A stretch of DNA of 64,000 bases from NCBI GenBank assembly GCA_947683625.1, contig CANTUR010000340.1:3507001-3571000 (forward strand), in the 5' to 3' direction. Position 1 is the stretch's first letter; each line of letters opens with the position of its first letter. The translations under genes and the position numbers were made by a program. Shown here in pieces: positions 12,201 through 23,867 of this stretch. This stretch comes from Mallotus nudiflorus. Its lineage: Eukaryota > Streptophyta > Magnoliopsida > Malpighiales > Euphorbiaceae. The notes under the pieces were generated by a model. It saw only the letters and a program-made list of their open reading frames with translations. It was not told where the DNA came from and did not search any database.

Positions 12201-12553
12201 ATCACCCTCACAGTGATGCCCTGGTGATAACCACATGCATAAATAAGTATCGGGTCAAAAGGCTATTGGTTGATAATGGGAGTGCTATCAATGTTTTATC
12301 TTGGAATGCGTACAAAGCTATGGGCGGCTCCATCACCAACTTAACAGCCATCCAGAACCCCATCACTAGTTTTTATGGAGGAATGGTGCAACTAATGGGG
12401 ACTGTTAATCTGGATCTAGAATTCGGAAACCAAGAGGATGAGGAAACAAAAATTGTCCGGACCCCATTCAATGTGGTAGACATACCACTAGCCTATAATG
12501 GGATAATAGGGCGACCAGTACTTTACGAAGCAGAAGCAGTCACCGGCATCTGG
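12201..12553 (+). pseudogene. Aspartic protease of the Retand-like element
   Basis: It is fused in frame to the gag C-terminus in the open stretch 11426-12556. The active site is LLVDNGSAINVLSW (about 12265-12305); Tat elements use a D-N/G-G-S motif in place of D-T/S-G. The domain ends with YNGIIGRPVLYEAEAV, the I-GR-L strand. TAA at 12554 cuts the frame just before the conserved HL-MKFPT-like link to RT. Protease would release Gag and Pol proteins from the polyprotein. Confidence 0.85.
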
Positions 12554-12562
12554 TAATTAACC

Positions 12563-13720
12563 ATGAAAATCCCGATCAAAACGGGGACCCTTACTATCAG
12601 GGGAGATCAACAGATCGCTAGACAATGCTATCAGATGACCATGAAATCTTTGGTGGAAGCTTTTCATTTGGAAGCATGGGAAATTGAAAAGCAAGGCGTT
12701 GATCCACAACCGATGGAAGACACGGAGACATTGCAAATTAGGGGAGGAAAATCTATGAAAATTGGTAATGCCCTTAATCAAGACATCAAAGACACATTAA
12801 GGGACGTCCTTATTAGACACTCAGAAGATTTTGCTTCTCAAGCCTCCGAGATCATTGGCGTGGACCCGCGGGTTGCATGTCACTGCCTAAACATCAAACC
12901 AGGGGAGCCAGTAGCACAAAAGAAAAGAACTTTCACCTACGAAAGACAAAAGATCATTATCGAGGAAATACCGAAGCTTTTAGCAGTCAGATTCATTAAA
13001 GAGGTTACTCATCCGGACTAGGTAGCCAACGTAGTACTCGTCAAAAAAGCAAACGGGAAGTATAGAATGTGTGTAGACTACACTGACCTCAACCAGGCAT
13101 GCCCTAGAGACAGCACCCGTTACCAACGATTGATCAGCTTGTTGATTCCACTACTGGCCATGGCCTATACAACTTCGTAGATGCGGCCCATGGTTATCAC
13201 TAGATCTCCATGAAGAAAGAAGACCAAGAGAAAACGTCCTTCATCACACACGAAGGGTTGTACTGCTACAAGGTGATGCCCTTCGGATTGAAAAATGCCG
13301 GAGCCACATACTAAAGAATGATGAACCAAGTCCTTCAGAGCCAGATTGGGACCAGCGTGGAGGTATATGTGGATGACATCATCATCAAAAGCAAGCACTC
13401 TGAGCACCACCCAGCAGACGTGGATTAAGTCCTCCAATTACTAAGCCAATCCAGGATTAAGTTGAATCCTAATAAATGTGTCTTCAGAGTCCAGGTCGGC
13501 AAATTCCTAAGGTTCATGATTTCTCACCGAGGCATTGAAGCCAACCCAGAAAAAATGGAAGCCATACTCAACATGGCAGCAGCAAAGAGCATCCGTGATA
13601 TACAAAAGCTAAATAGAAGAATAACCGCACTAGGGTGCTTTATTTCTTACTCAGCTAGGCGATATCTACCATTATTCCGAGCTCTTAAAAGTTCCGCAAA
13701 GTCCTAGTGGTTCGCTGATT
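12563..13720 (+). pseudogene. Reverse transcriptase of the Retand-like element
   Basis: The motifs run in order: F-KEV-HPD then TAG at 13019 (W in the family), VANVVLVKKANGKYRMCVDY, DLNQACPRDS, a one-base shift near 13115, VDAAHGYH then TAG (Q in the family), FGLKNAGATY then TAA, and YVDD at 13366-13377 with both catalytic aspartates intact. KLNPNKCVFRVQVGKFLRFM and ANPEKMEAIL close the domain, with a further stop (TAG) near 13705. Apart from the frameshift the alignment to the family is continuous, so decay is by point changes and not by deletion. Confidence 0.9.
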
Positions 13721-14118
13721 GCCAAGTAGCATTTGAAGAAATTAAAAGATTTTTATCTTCCCCACCATTAATTAGCCGTCCAATACCGAATGAGACCTTA
13801 TACTTATACCTCTCTGTTGGCCGAGAATGCATCACCTCAGTACTGATAAGGGAAGATGGAAGCCAGCAAAGCCCTGTCTACTATGTCAGTAAGATGCTCT
13901 GAGGACTTGAAGTCCGATACCCCATGCTGGACAAATTAGCCTTAGCTGTGGTTCATGCTTCTCGAAAGCTTCGTCACTACTTCCAAGCTCACCATATTGT
14001 AGTCCGGTCCCATTTTCCATTACGTAAAATATTACAGAGACCAGAGACTTCAGGCAGGCTAGTGCAATGGTCGGTCTTACTCGGTGAGTTCGATATTAAT
14101 TACGAGCCTCGATAGCAA
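13721..14118 (+). pseudogene. RNase H (first) of the Retand-like element
   Basis: FADCQVAFEEIKRFLSSPPL, LYLYLSVGRECITSVLIRED, PVYYVSKML (then TGA), PMLDKLALAVVHASRKLRHY and LGEFDINYEPR form the standard Gypsy RNase H. The catalytic aspartate position in LYLSVG is not acidic. This is usual for Tat elements, where the second RNase H is thought to carry the activity. TAG follows EPR. Confidence 0.8.
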
Positions 14119-14710
14119 ATGAAAGCCCAGGTCTTAGCAGATTTTGTACAAAAAATGGCTCCAGAAGATGTAACCTTGACCAAGATACCAGAATGGAAGC
14201 TCTATGTTGATGGAGCATCCTCAGCTCACGGTTCTGGTGCTGGAATAATCATTAGGGGACCACATAAAGTTCATATCCAGTATGCAGTCCGCATAGAGTA
14301 TAATGCCACTAACAATGCAGCTGAATACAAAGCACTCATTACAGGGTTGAAGCTAGTCGCGGAAGTCAGGGCCGAACACCTCATTATACACTCAGATTCC
14401 CAACTAGTAGTCAACCAAGTCAGCGGAGCATTTTAAGTCAAAGATGCTTGTATTGCCAAGTACATAGACAAAGCCAGGCAACTTTTGCAACACATCGAGC
14501 AAGACGGAGGCCAATGGAATATCCTCCAAATTCCCAGAGAAGACAACAATAAGGCCGATTACCTTGCTAAATCCGTAGCTGAGAACAGTCAAGAATTTAG
14601 GGATATGGATTTCACCAAATCACTCACCAATCCCAGTACAGAGGATATTGAAATTTTTAGAACACAAGTAGTCTCGGAATGGATACAACCCATCATCCAA
14701 TATCTTAAAC
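14119..14710 (+). pseudogene. Additional archaeal-type RNase H (aRNH)
   Basis: WKLYVDGASSAHGSGAGIII (D in YVDG), NNAAEYKALITGLKLV (E), IIHSDSQLVVNQVSG (D in HSDS) and EDNNKADYLAK (D) supply the four acidic residues of an active-site set. One TAA (about 14434, Q in the family) interrupts it. A second RNase H in this place is diagnostic of the Tat group. Its active site looks better preserved than that of the first RNase H. Confidence 0.88.
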
Positions 14711-15890
14711 ATGGCACACTTCCGAAAGACAAGCTGTAAGCTCAGAGGCTCAAGGCCAAAGCAGCCCACTATTCCATCCACCGAGGGGAGCTCTACCGAA
14801 AATCCCTCTCGCACCCTTGGTCGAAGTGCGTTTCTCCAGAGGAGGGAAATTACATACTACGAGAAATCCATGAAGGAATCTGTGGTGCACATGAGTCCCA
14901 CTATTCGCTCACTAGAAAGGCCCTGCTCCAGGGGTATTATTGGCCCACCATGTCTAAGGATGCCTAGCAGCTAACACAATCATGTCACCAGTGCCAGCAC
15001 CATGCCTGACTTAGCCACAAATCTTCTCTGCCTCTGCATCCCATTGGCAGCCCATGGCCTTTCGCCATGTGGGGGATGGACATCCTGGGTCCTTTTCCTC
15101 TATCTACCTCACAAAAAAAGTTCTTAATCGTGGCCATTGACCATTTCGCGAAATGGGTAGAAGCAGAAGCAATCCCAACCATCATAGAAGCCCGGACACA
15201 ACACTTTTTTTGGAAGGAAATCATTTGTAGATTCGGCATCCCCCATACTTTAATTATAGATAATGGCAAACAGTTCGACAACCATAAATTCAAAAGTTTC
15301 TGCTCAGACCTTGGTATAAAATTGCGCTTCAGCTTAGTAGCTCACCCACAGACGAACGGACAAACTGAGGTCACCAACAGAATCCTCATGCAAGGGTTGA
15401 AGAAAAGACTCAATGACAAGAAAGGGAATTGGGTCGAAGAGCTGAACAATGTAATCTGGGCCTACAGAACCACACCCCGATCATCCACTGGCGAAACGCC
15501 ATTCAAACTAACTTACGGCATGGATGCAGTAATTCCAGTAGAGGTTGGGTCCCCAAGTTACCGGGTAAGCCAAGACCTCGACCACGCCATCAATAACGTC
15601 AATGCATGAATATGCCTTGACATACTAGAGGAACAAAGAGAATAAGCTGCAGCAATGGCAGGGGCACATTGGCAAAGGATAACTTGGTACCACCATCTGC
15701 GTAAACCAATGGAGAATTTCAGGACGGGTGACTAGGTACTCAGAAGAGCAAATATAGGCAAAGGCACCTCGGGTACCGACAAGTTAGGCCCTAATTGGAA
15801 ATTCCGTATCAGATCTTAGAATGCACAACAAAGGGGGCGTATAAACTAAGAGAAAGAGGAGGCAAAGAACTACTGAGGTTCTGGAACTCA
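14711..15890 (+). pseudogene. Integrase of the Retand-like element
   Basis: The zinc-binding domain spans about 14850-15005 (H-E-G...H...C-H-Q-C), with stops at DA* and HA*. The core reads WGMDILGPFP (first D), LIIDNGKQFD (second D) and NGQTEVTNRIL (E), then WAYRTTPRSSTGETPFKLTYG. All three catalytic acids remain, and 15067-15609 is open for 180 codons. The C-terminal part continues with stops to about 15880. The GDI/GPFP and LKKRL signatures fit Tat/Retand integrases. It ends near a purine-rich AAAGGGGGCG tract at 15831. Confidence 0.9.
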
Positions 15891-16023
15891 GACTCCCTCA
15901 GAAAATATTATCAGTAATCTTGTATTCAAGCACATAATTCGATTCAATGAAAAATATCTTTATTGATAAAGAATATCTTTACAGATGATTGGTAAAAAAA
16001 AAAAGATACATAAAACCTATATA
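15891..16023. other. Spacer between integrase and the antisense gene
   Basis: A short non-coding stretch with an A-rich run at 15993-16004. It separates two convergent transcription units. Confidence 0.6.
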
Positions 16024-17875
16024 CTATAGTATCTCTACACCCGGACCCCCTATCCCAGAAACTGAGGGGGAAGCATCATTGGCAGCCTCTGGATGCTCGC
16101 CAGACCCAGCTGTAGCAGCGGCCTCTTCAGACTCCCTCATAGAAAAGGAACTGGCCTTTCGACGGGTGTCATCCTCTACAGCAAGCCTTGCCAGATCGGC
16201 TGGGGTTATCCGATCTAAGGCCCCTAGATCCAATCCTGAGTCTTGAGAGAGCAAGATCCTTTTGCATTCAGCCCGGTAAGCCTTGAGAAACCCCCCTACC
16301 ATGCTTTGATATGTCTTCTTATCATTGGCATGAGATTTCTCAAGCTCAGCCAGCCTCTCCTGAAGTCTAGCAATCTGAAGATCCTGCTCCTCGATCCTCC
16401 TTGTCAGCTGGGCCTGGCTATGTTCTAGTTCGGAAACCTTCTTCTGATTTGCCTCCGTGTCAGATTTAGCCTACGCATATCTTGTCTGGCAGTGCTCTAG
16501 AGCTGCTTTAGCACTATCCAGTTTTTTCTCAAAATCTATAGCGATCGTCCCCACCTTAGTTTCCTTTAAGCTGTACTGGCTCTTTAAGTAGAAGTACTGA
16601 CCCTTCACCAGCAACAAGGCCTGAGTCATCTGTCAAAAACAACCAAACAACTTAGCCAAAATCCCACTACAAACAGTTATATCAAGTACCAGAAACTCCA
16701 TTACCTCCAGTGACTGGCCGATCATAGAATCGAGCAATCCGTCCAGTCCCTCGTCTGACCAACACTGCATATCTCTGGGTAACCACAGCGACTTGGCATT
16801 CTAGTCCAGTACTTGACTGTTGGAGATGCTTGGGGGCTTCATCTTTTTCAATATCCAGCCCTGCATATCCAGACAACCAGATAATCAGGGACATTGGACG
16901 TAAATCTCTTCATCCAGCCCCTCTACATATGGCTCTGCTTTGATCAGCCGCCTTTTTCATCGTCCGACCCGCTCTGACCGCTCACTTTTCGCTGTTGCTT
17001 TGCCCTTAGGATCGACAGGAATGGCCTCCGGAGCAGCCAGAGCCTCAGCTTCAGGGGAAGGATAATCCCGGCACTCCTCCACTATAGCTGGCTCATCTAC
17101 TAGGGAAATCCCGCCTGTAAAATCAAAAAAGTCAGCCATCTACAGATGGAAAGATAAGACTAGTTAGACAAAACAAAACTCAAAACAAAAAATCATACCA
17201 GGGAAATGGTTGCAACTTGGACAGACTCTTAATAGATACCTCTGGGATGCATCCTCTACGGATCAAGCTTCAGCGAGTCCGTCTAGATGTAGCCACAAAA
17301 CTAATTCCGTATCCGGATCGAAAAGTTTCGCTGGACGGGTCACTTTGTGACACTCGTCCGACCACATCCTCTGGACATCCAGGAAGTCCAATTGATGCTC
17401 CATAATAAAAAAAATGGTATCTCCACTTCTTGTGAAGATCCAGAAGTTTAGCAAAAAGGGAATGGTTGGGTACGATTGAAAGGGAGAACATCAGCTCTCC
17501 CTTCTTCCTAGTCATCCTATACAAATATCGGAGGATGTTTAGATCGGAAACCCTACCCTCCTCATGCATCAGCTGGATGAACCCGGTCAGTATCCGATAA
17601 CTATTCAGATGAAGCTGACCGGGCACAATGTTATTTCTATTAAGGAAATCCTTGATAAAGGGATCCAAGGGAAATTTCAGACCCCCCTCTAACTGGTCGA
17701 AGTACACCACTAATCTACTTAGCCCTGATATAGGGGTATGGGCCCTAAACCTTCTATCTACAGTATGGAGGGCATAATCGGCGGGGATGCAGAACCGCCA
17801 CTGATACCATCCTAGCAATTCACTATCTATATTGGACATAAAGAGGTCAGAGCTAATCTCTTCCTGAGGAGCCAT
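16024..17875 (-). pseudogene. Antisense three-exon gene inside the Tat element (gypsy-type transposon / Transposase_28-like protein)
   Basis: The ATG is at 17875 on the minus strand (MAPQEEISSDLFMSNIDSEL). Exon 1 (17875-17199) encodes an alpha-helical domain (PADYALHTVDRRF, GGLKFPLDPFIKDFLNRNNI, PGQLHLNSYRILTGFI). This is the pattern of the plant 'putative gypsy type transposon' family I know as Transposase_28. Inferred intron 1 is 17198-17140 (GTATG...TGTAG, 59 nt). Exon 2 is 17139-16705. Intron 2 is 16704-16630 (GTAATG...TGACAG, 75 nt). Exon 3 (16629-16024) is a long coiled coil (KKLDSAKAALEHCQTRYA, VSELEHSQAQLTRRIEEQ) with one TAG, then an acidic/alanine-rich tail. Exon 1 carries a frameshift at an A-run near 17405 and a stop at 17263-17265. 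Function is unknown; antisense ORFs here are recorded for Tat elements. Confidence 0.72.
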
Positions 17876-18121
17876 AGCAAAGAAGGGAACGAAAAACTAA
17901 TGACAAAAAAAGGGGCAAAAAAGAGAAGGAAGAAATGATGAAAGAAAACCTAATGTATGAGCGTTTCACTCACTGACACACGAAACGACACATCAATCAT
18001 ATGATCTCAAGAGTTGAAACAGAATCACCCCGTGTTGGCCCACTCATATTTTCGAATGGGCCACTCCATCAAGCGAATCGAGAAATGTTTCAAGCATCAC
18101 TCCCAGCCCATTCCGTACACA
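17876..18121. other. Upstream region of the antisense gene, no coding signal
   Basis: It would contain the promoter of the minus-strand gene. No clear TATA box is visible. It runs directly into the 107-bp repeats. Confidence 0.45.
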
Positions 18122-18638
18122 GTCCAGTGATTAAAGTTGGCACCCTCAGGTCGCTTCCATGGTACTAAGGTTCCAAGCATGTAAGCCTCATGCCCCTGTG
18201 CCGAGCATCTATGTCTCGCTCATATAAAGTCCAATGACTGAAGCTGGCACCCTCAGGTCGCTTTCATAGTACTGAGGTTCCGAGCATGTAAGCCTTGCAC
18301 CCCTATGCCGAGCATCTAAGTCTCGCTCATATAAAGTCCAGTGACTGAAGCTGGCACCCTCAGGTCACTTCCGTAGTACTGAGGTTCCGAGCATGTAAGC
18401 CTCGCGCCCCTATGCTGAGCATCTAAGTCTCGCTCATATAAAGTCCAGTGACTAAAGCTGGCACCCTCAGGTCACTTCCGTAGTACTGAGGTTCCAAGCA
18501 TGTAAGCCTCGCGCCCCTGTGCTGAGCATCTTAGTCGCTCACATAAAAGTCCAGTGACTGAAGCTGGCACCCTCAGGTCGCTTCCATAGTACTGAGGTTC
18601 CAAGTATGTAAGCCTCATACCCTTGTGCCGAGCATCTA
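18122..18638 (+). repeat. 107-bp tandem repeat in the 3' untranslated region of the Tat element
   Basis: Units lie at 18122-18228, 18229-18335, 18336-18442 and 18443-18548 (106 bp), with a partial unit at 18549-18638. Each starts GTCCAGTGACTGAAGCTGGC and contains CCTCAGGTCGCTTCC, TAGTACTGAGGTTCC, GCATGTAAGCCTC and CCGAGCATCTAAGTC. By eye the units differ at about 5-10% of positions. 3' UTR tandem repeats of Tat elements are known seeds of plant satellites. Confidence 0.95.
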
Positions 18639-18904
18639 CAAATCCAGTAACAACTGGTTCTGTCTTGTCCTAAAATGAATGGGTTAATCTATTGCGTTGA
18701 TCATACTCACTCATTAGGTACCCCAGTTCCACAGATTACGATTCAATGAAAAATCAACCAAATATACTCGGCACTAAGCTCTGCTTATTGCGATGGAGGC
18801 TGGCCACCTCAGTTCACTTGCATCTTATCACCCATATAAAGGCACCACTGCATCTTACTCGGACGCAACGGACATAAATATCCGCATACTCCAGGGGGGA
18901 CTCT
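18639..18904 (+). promoter_or_regulatory. 3' leader and polypurine tract before the 3' LTR
   Basis: Non-coding sequence ends in CCAGGGGGGACTCT directly before the LTR. The G-run near 18893-18898 is the probable plus-strand primer for reverse transcription. Confidence 0.7.
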
Positions 18905-19271
18905 TGATACCATCTAGAATGTTCCCACCTAATTAGGGGTCCTCCACCTCCCTAAATAGGAACACATGGACAAAGGAGAAGATAGATTCGTCCAAGGAAC
19001 TACCTCACAGAGGAATCCTAACTGAAGTAGGAACACTCTCCCACAAGGATTCCTATTCCTCCCAGGTTTGAGTATCACTATATATAACACCATATACCCT
19101 TCATAAGGGGACATCTCATTCACACATATTCAAGCTATCTTTCCTCCACCCGCTTTCTATTCCCTAACTTAGGCATCAGAGTGTTTGTGGGGATTCCCCC
19201 ACCTCTCACCTTGCCCTCTGTTTAGTGCCTTGCAGGATGTTCGGCCTAGGAGTCCTGAAAATCAGTTATCA
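18905..19271 (+). repeat. 3' LTR of the Retand-like element
   Basis: It is 367 bp, TGATACCATC...AGTTATCA, and is collinear with 10077-10444. ATAAA follows at 19272-19276. Confidence 0.95.
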
Positions 19272-19276
19272 ATAAA
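19272..19276. repeat. Target-site duplication ATAAA (right)
   Basis: Copy of 10072-10076, immediately after the 3' LTR. Confidence 0.92.
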
Positions 19277-19568
19277 TATCTAGTACCGTACCAAATTAGT
19301 CATAAAATTTTGTTCAGTTTGATACAATTTTAATGCCTTTCTATTTGGTTTGATATTTTCCCTATCCCTTGCTTAGCCCTACATGACATATGAGATGAGA
19401 TGAGATGAGATGGAAATATATTTGTAGAATATTAGTTAGTGAATTTGCATAAATAATATACATATTTTAAAATAATTAATTAAATAATTTTAATTTTAAA
19501 ATTAGAATTTAATTAAATATAAAATGAGAATTTAAAAGTTATTGTGTGTGTGTGTATAATGTATAGTG
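19277..19568. other. Right flank of the Retand-like insertion, AT-rich
   Basis: It continues the text interrupted at 10071. Both flanks carry short TTCGGT/GGTACCG/GTTTGGT-like words, and TTGCTTAGCCCTAC near 19369-19382 resembles a terminal motif of a small hAT-type element. There is a short GAGAT run at 19393-19410 and no gene. Confidence 0.4.
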
Positions 19569-21780
19569 ACTTTCTTAGGCCATGTGATATCCAGAAATGG
19601 TATACAAATGGATTTTAAAAAATTGAGGCCATTATAGAATGGCCAAGGCCCACAACAATTACGGAAGTAAGGAGTTTTTTAGGTTTAGCTGGTTACTATA
19701 GGATATTTATAATGGATTTCTCCAAAATTGTTACACCTTTAACAAGGTTGACCTAAAAAATACTAAGTTTGTGTGAATGGATAAATGTGAGGAGCACTTT
19801 CAGTTGCTTAAGGATAGGTTGACTTCAACTTTGGTGTTAACTCTACCTTCATGAAACGAATGATATAAAGTGTACTATAATGCTTCTCAAGTAGGATTAG
19901 GGTATGTATTGATGTAGAATAGAAGAGTAGTTGCTTATGCTTGACATTAGTTAAAGAAGCATGAGCAAAATTACCATACTCATGATCTGAATATGGCAGC
20001 AATTGTGTTTGCATTGAAGATTTGGAGGCATTGTTTTTATAGTATAACTTATGAAGTATACATTGACCATAAAATTTTGAAGTATATCTTCCAGAAAGGG
20101 ATTTGAACTTGAGACAGAGGAGATTGATGAAACTCCTAGAAGACTATGATTACTCTATTTTATACTATTTAGGCAAAGCTAATATGGTAGTGGATGCTTT
20201 GGGCAGGAAGTTAGTAGGAAACCTTACTCACATTAGTTTAGAGAGTAGGCCAATCATTAAAGAATTGCATGAGTTGATTGATTAGGGGTTGCAGTAGGAG
20301 ATAACTAAGTCATGTCTATTGGCTCAATTCAGAGTACAATCTATGTACTTGGATAGAGTTAAAGTAGTTTAGAGAAAGGACCCATAATTATAGAAGATAA
20401 TGTTAAAGGTACAACATAGCCAATCCTAAGATTTTATAATTAACAGTGAGGGCATATTACATTTGGGCATTAGGTTGTGTGTGCCATATGTAGATGAGCT
20501 AGGAAAGGAGATTATAGAGGAAGTTCATTTTTCTACAAATAGAATTAATCTAGGTTCTACCAAGATGTATAATGATTTGAAGGATACCTATTGGTAGAAT
20601 AAAATAAAAAGAGACATTACCAAGTTTGTATCCATATTTCTCACTTGTCAGTAGGTGAAATTGGAACATTAGAGGCTAATAGGATTGTTACAACAATTAC
20701 CCATTCTAGAGTGATGGAAGTGGAACATGATAATAATGTACTTTATTTCTAGTTTGCCTCGCACATCGAGTGGCTATAATGCCATATGGGTAATAGTCGA
20801 CTGACTAACTAAGTCAGCTCATTTTTTATCGATTAAATTGACATATACTATGGACAAGTTGGTTAGATTGTATATCTATTGAATTTTTTGCCTACATAAT
20901 GTGCTAGAAAGTATAGAATTAGATAGAGGAGCTACTTTCACTTCAGTCTTTTGATAAGAATTGCATAATTTATTAGGTATTAGACTTGACTTTATCATAA
21001 ATTTTCATCCTTAAATGGATGGTTAGTCAAAAAGAACCATTCAGACATTAAAGAACATGCTTCAAATGTGTGTTATGGATTTTGATGGACAATAGGATAT
21101 GCACTTATTGTTGATAGAATTGCTTATAATAATAGTTATTATGCTAGCATTAGAATGTCTCCTTATAAAGCATTATATGGTGAAACTATAGATCCCATGC
21201 ATGTTGGGAAATTTGTCAGAGGTAGATAGTAGGGTTAGAGTTGCTGCAAGTGACTTTAGAGAAGATTCCTCTCATTCAACAGAGATTGAGAATAACTTTT
21301 AAATGAAAGAAAAGTTATGCAGATCCTAAGAAAAAAGATGTGTCATTATCTGTTAGAGATATGGTGTTTTTAAAGCTGTCAATGATGAAAGGAGTAATGA
21401 GATTTGGTCAAAAGGGTAAGCTAGCTCTAAGGTACATCGAGCCCATTAAGATTTGCTCAAGAGTTGGTGATGTGGCTTACAAACTAGTGTTTCTACTATA
21501 GTTGTCACAAATTCATCCAATATTCAATGTTTCTATGTTAAAGAAGTACATCTTTGATCCTTCATATGTTCTTCAGCCTCAGATAGTAGAACACTGTGAA
21601 GATTTGACATATGAAGAGTATCTAGTGGCAATTATGGATCAACAAGTTTGCCAGCTTTGCACTAAAGAAATTCCTATGATAAAGGTGTTATAGAGAAATT
21701 GTACAATAGAAGATTGCACCTATAAGACAAAGGCTATATGCAGAGTTGTTACCCCTATTTGTTTCAATATTGATGTAAAA
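19569..21780 (+). pseudogene. 5'-truncated Tekay-like pol (RT end, RNase H, integrase, chromodomain)
   Basis: It begins inside RT (TFLGHVISRNGIQMDFKK), then LGLAGYY and FSKIVTPLTRL. It continues through RNase H (YDYSILYYLGKANMVVDALG, 20103-20285), a heavily broken integrase, and ends with MSQIHPIFNVSMLKKYIFDP (21502-21693) and a chromodomain-type tail (QVCQLCTKEIPMIKVL). It is collinear with the full Tekay element at 36.9-39.4 kb, although much more decayed, with stops every few dozen codons. Gag, protease and the RT catalytic part are missing. Most changes fit an old chromovirus copy truncated at its 5' side. Confidence 0.85.
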
Positions 21781-21799
21781 TTTGGGGATGAATTTTATT

Positions 21800-21809
21800 A
21801 AAGGGGGGG
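21800..21809 (+). promoter_or_regulatory. Polypurine tract of the Tekay-like remnant
   Basis: AAAGGGGGGG lies just before the LTR start TGTAATAAC at 21816. It matches the AAGGGGGGGAGAC tract before the 3' LTR of the intact Tekay element at 39498-39509. Confidence 0.75.
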
Positions 21810-21828
21810 TGAGAATGTAATAACTTGA

Positions 21829-21982
21829 ATTATTATTATTACTACTACTACTACTACTACTACAATTACTGCTGCTACTACTACTACTATTACTACTACT
21901 ACTATTACTATTATTATTATTATTATTATTACTATTACTATTATCATTATTACTACTACTATTGTTGTTGTTGTTGTTGTTG

Positions 21983-22017
<35 letters not shown>
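21829..22017. repeat. Compound ATT/ACT/TTG trinucleotide microsatellite
   Basis: Runs of ATT, ACT, GCT, TTA and GTT triplets over about 190 bp within the LTR. The period is strictly three. Confidence 0.95.
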
Positions 22018-22965
22018 AGTTGAAGAAGAAGATAAAAGAGGATAAGACAAAATTTTGCATATAAAAGAAGAAGAAGGTGCAACAGTTGGAGAAAACCATC
22101 GTGCTTGTAGGGAGAATATCTAGTTTAGTACCTAAGCATTTCTTCATCTCCGTTAACCACCCAAACGACCACCAAACTGAACCAAAGCTTCTTCTCATAA
22201 TCCTCAACAATCTAGCGGCTTTTATTTGATGACATTTGGCTAAGATATAGATAGTTTTGGCCAATAACTTTCGGCCTTACCACCACTATTTATCACTTTT
22301 TTCAGCAACTTTCAATCTTTACAATCACCACCAATGTTTTCATCTCATCTCTAAGAATCTATGGACATTGGCCTAGTGTCCTAACTCTATTGTTTCAATT
22401 TTCTATGAATTTATCAGGCAATTTGGTGTGTTTGAAGCTATATTTTAGCTCTATAAATTGTTGTGAACATACTAGTAGAATTGGTTTGGTTGGGTGTTGT
22501 GTCTCTGGTGAGATTTCCAATGGAGCCCACCCGTAGACATAGTATAATCGTGACCCATCCAAAAAAGTATGAATTTATTTTTATAAAATAGAATAAATTG
22601 TGATGATTAGTTTCTATAACTAGAATGAAGCTTAATTCATTATTGATAATGAGATAAAAATTCCGGATTAGTTTTGGCAAAAATTATTTTATTTCCATTA
22701 AATAAATTTAATTTGTTGAAAATATTCCTTTTAGCTTCAAATAGATGTTTAGAGCATTCACAAAGTCAATTTCAATAATTCTGTCATTTAGTAATTTTTT
22801 TAGAATTTTATGAAGTTAATAGGAATTTATTTTATACACACACACACACACAAATGTTTAGAGCATTCACAAAGTCAATTTTAACAATTCTATCATTTTA
22901 GTAATATATATATATATATATATATATAGATACATACATACATACATACATATTGTCACGATATA

Positions 22966-23024
22966 TATTGTCATGACCCGAACCCTAAAGGCACGTGATC
23001 GGCACTAAGAATGAGAAAGATGTA
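22966..23024 (-). repeat. Extra inverted copy of an LTR end, flanked by (TA)n and (CATA)n
   Basis: TATTGTCATGACCCGAACCC...GAGAAAGATGTA is repeated almost exactly at 23091-23149. It is the reverse complement of the LTR 3' end. The two copies are separated by (TA)n and (CATA)n. Confidence 0.85.
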
Positions 23025-23062
23025 TATATATATATATATATATAGATATACATATACATACA

Positions 23063-23093
<31 letters not shown>

Positions 23094-23317
23094 TGTCATG
23101 ACCCGAACCCTAAAGGCACGTGATCGGCACTAAGAATGAGAAAGATGTAAGGCTTCCCTAACCCCTAGTAATGTTGTTGTTATATAAGGAATAATTTTAG
23201 TTAATCTAGACACCATAGTGGACTTGGATGTTTTGTTATTGTTATTATAATTATTTGTTGATTTTTCCTTAGAATTTTAAAGTTAGTTCATTTTTCTATA
23301 ATAAATTCCTTAAGGAT

Positions 23318-23867
<550 letters not shown>

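Larger units (their letters stand above)
10077..19271 (+). mobile_element. Complete Ty3/Gypsy retrotransposon, Tat lineage (Retand-like), 9195 bp
   Basis: Near-identical terminal repeats lie at 10077-10444 and 18905-19271, both TGATA...TATCA, bracketed by ATAAA. Inside are a primer-binding site, gag, protease, RT, RNase H, an additional RNase H, integrase, an antisense gene and a tandemly repeated 3' untranslated region. The extra RNase H, antisense ORFs downstream of pol and 3' UTR tandem repeats are all described for Tat elements. I count about 15 substitutions and one indel between the LTRs (about 96% identity), so insertion is fairly recent. Even so, gag-pol has many stops, mostly of the C-to-T or G-to-A type, and at least three frameshifts. 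Confidence 0.95.

Noticed and set aside
18122..18638. CRISPR-like spaced repeats
   Set aside because: Units are contiguous 107-bp tandem copies without unique spacers, inside a retrotransposon.
21798..22082. Long open frames rich in Asn, Ser, Ile or Tyr on both strands
   Set aside because: They are readings of the trinucleotide microsatellite; the same applies to 9678-9881.
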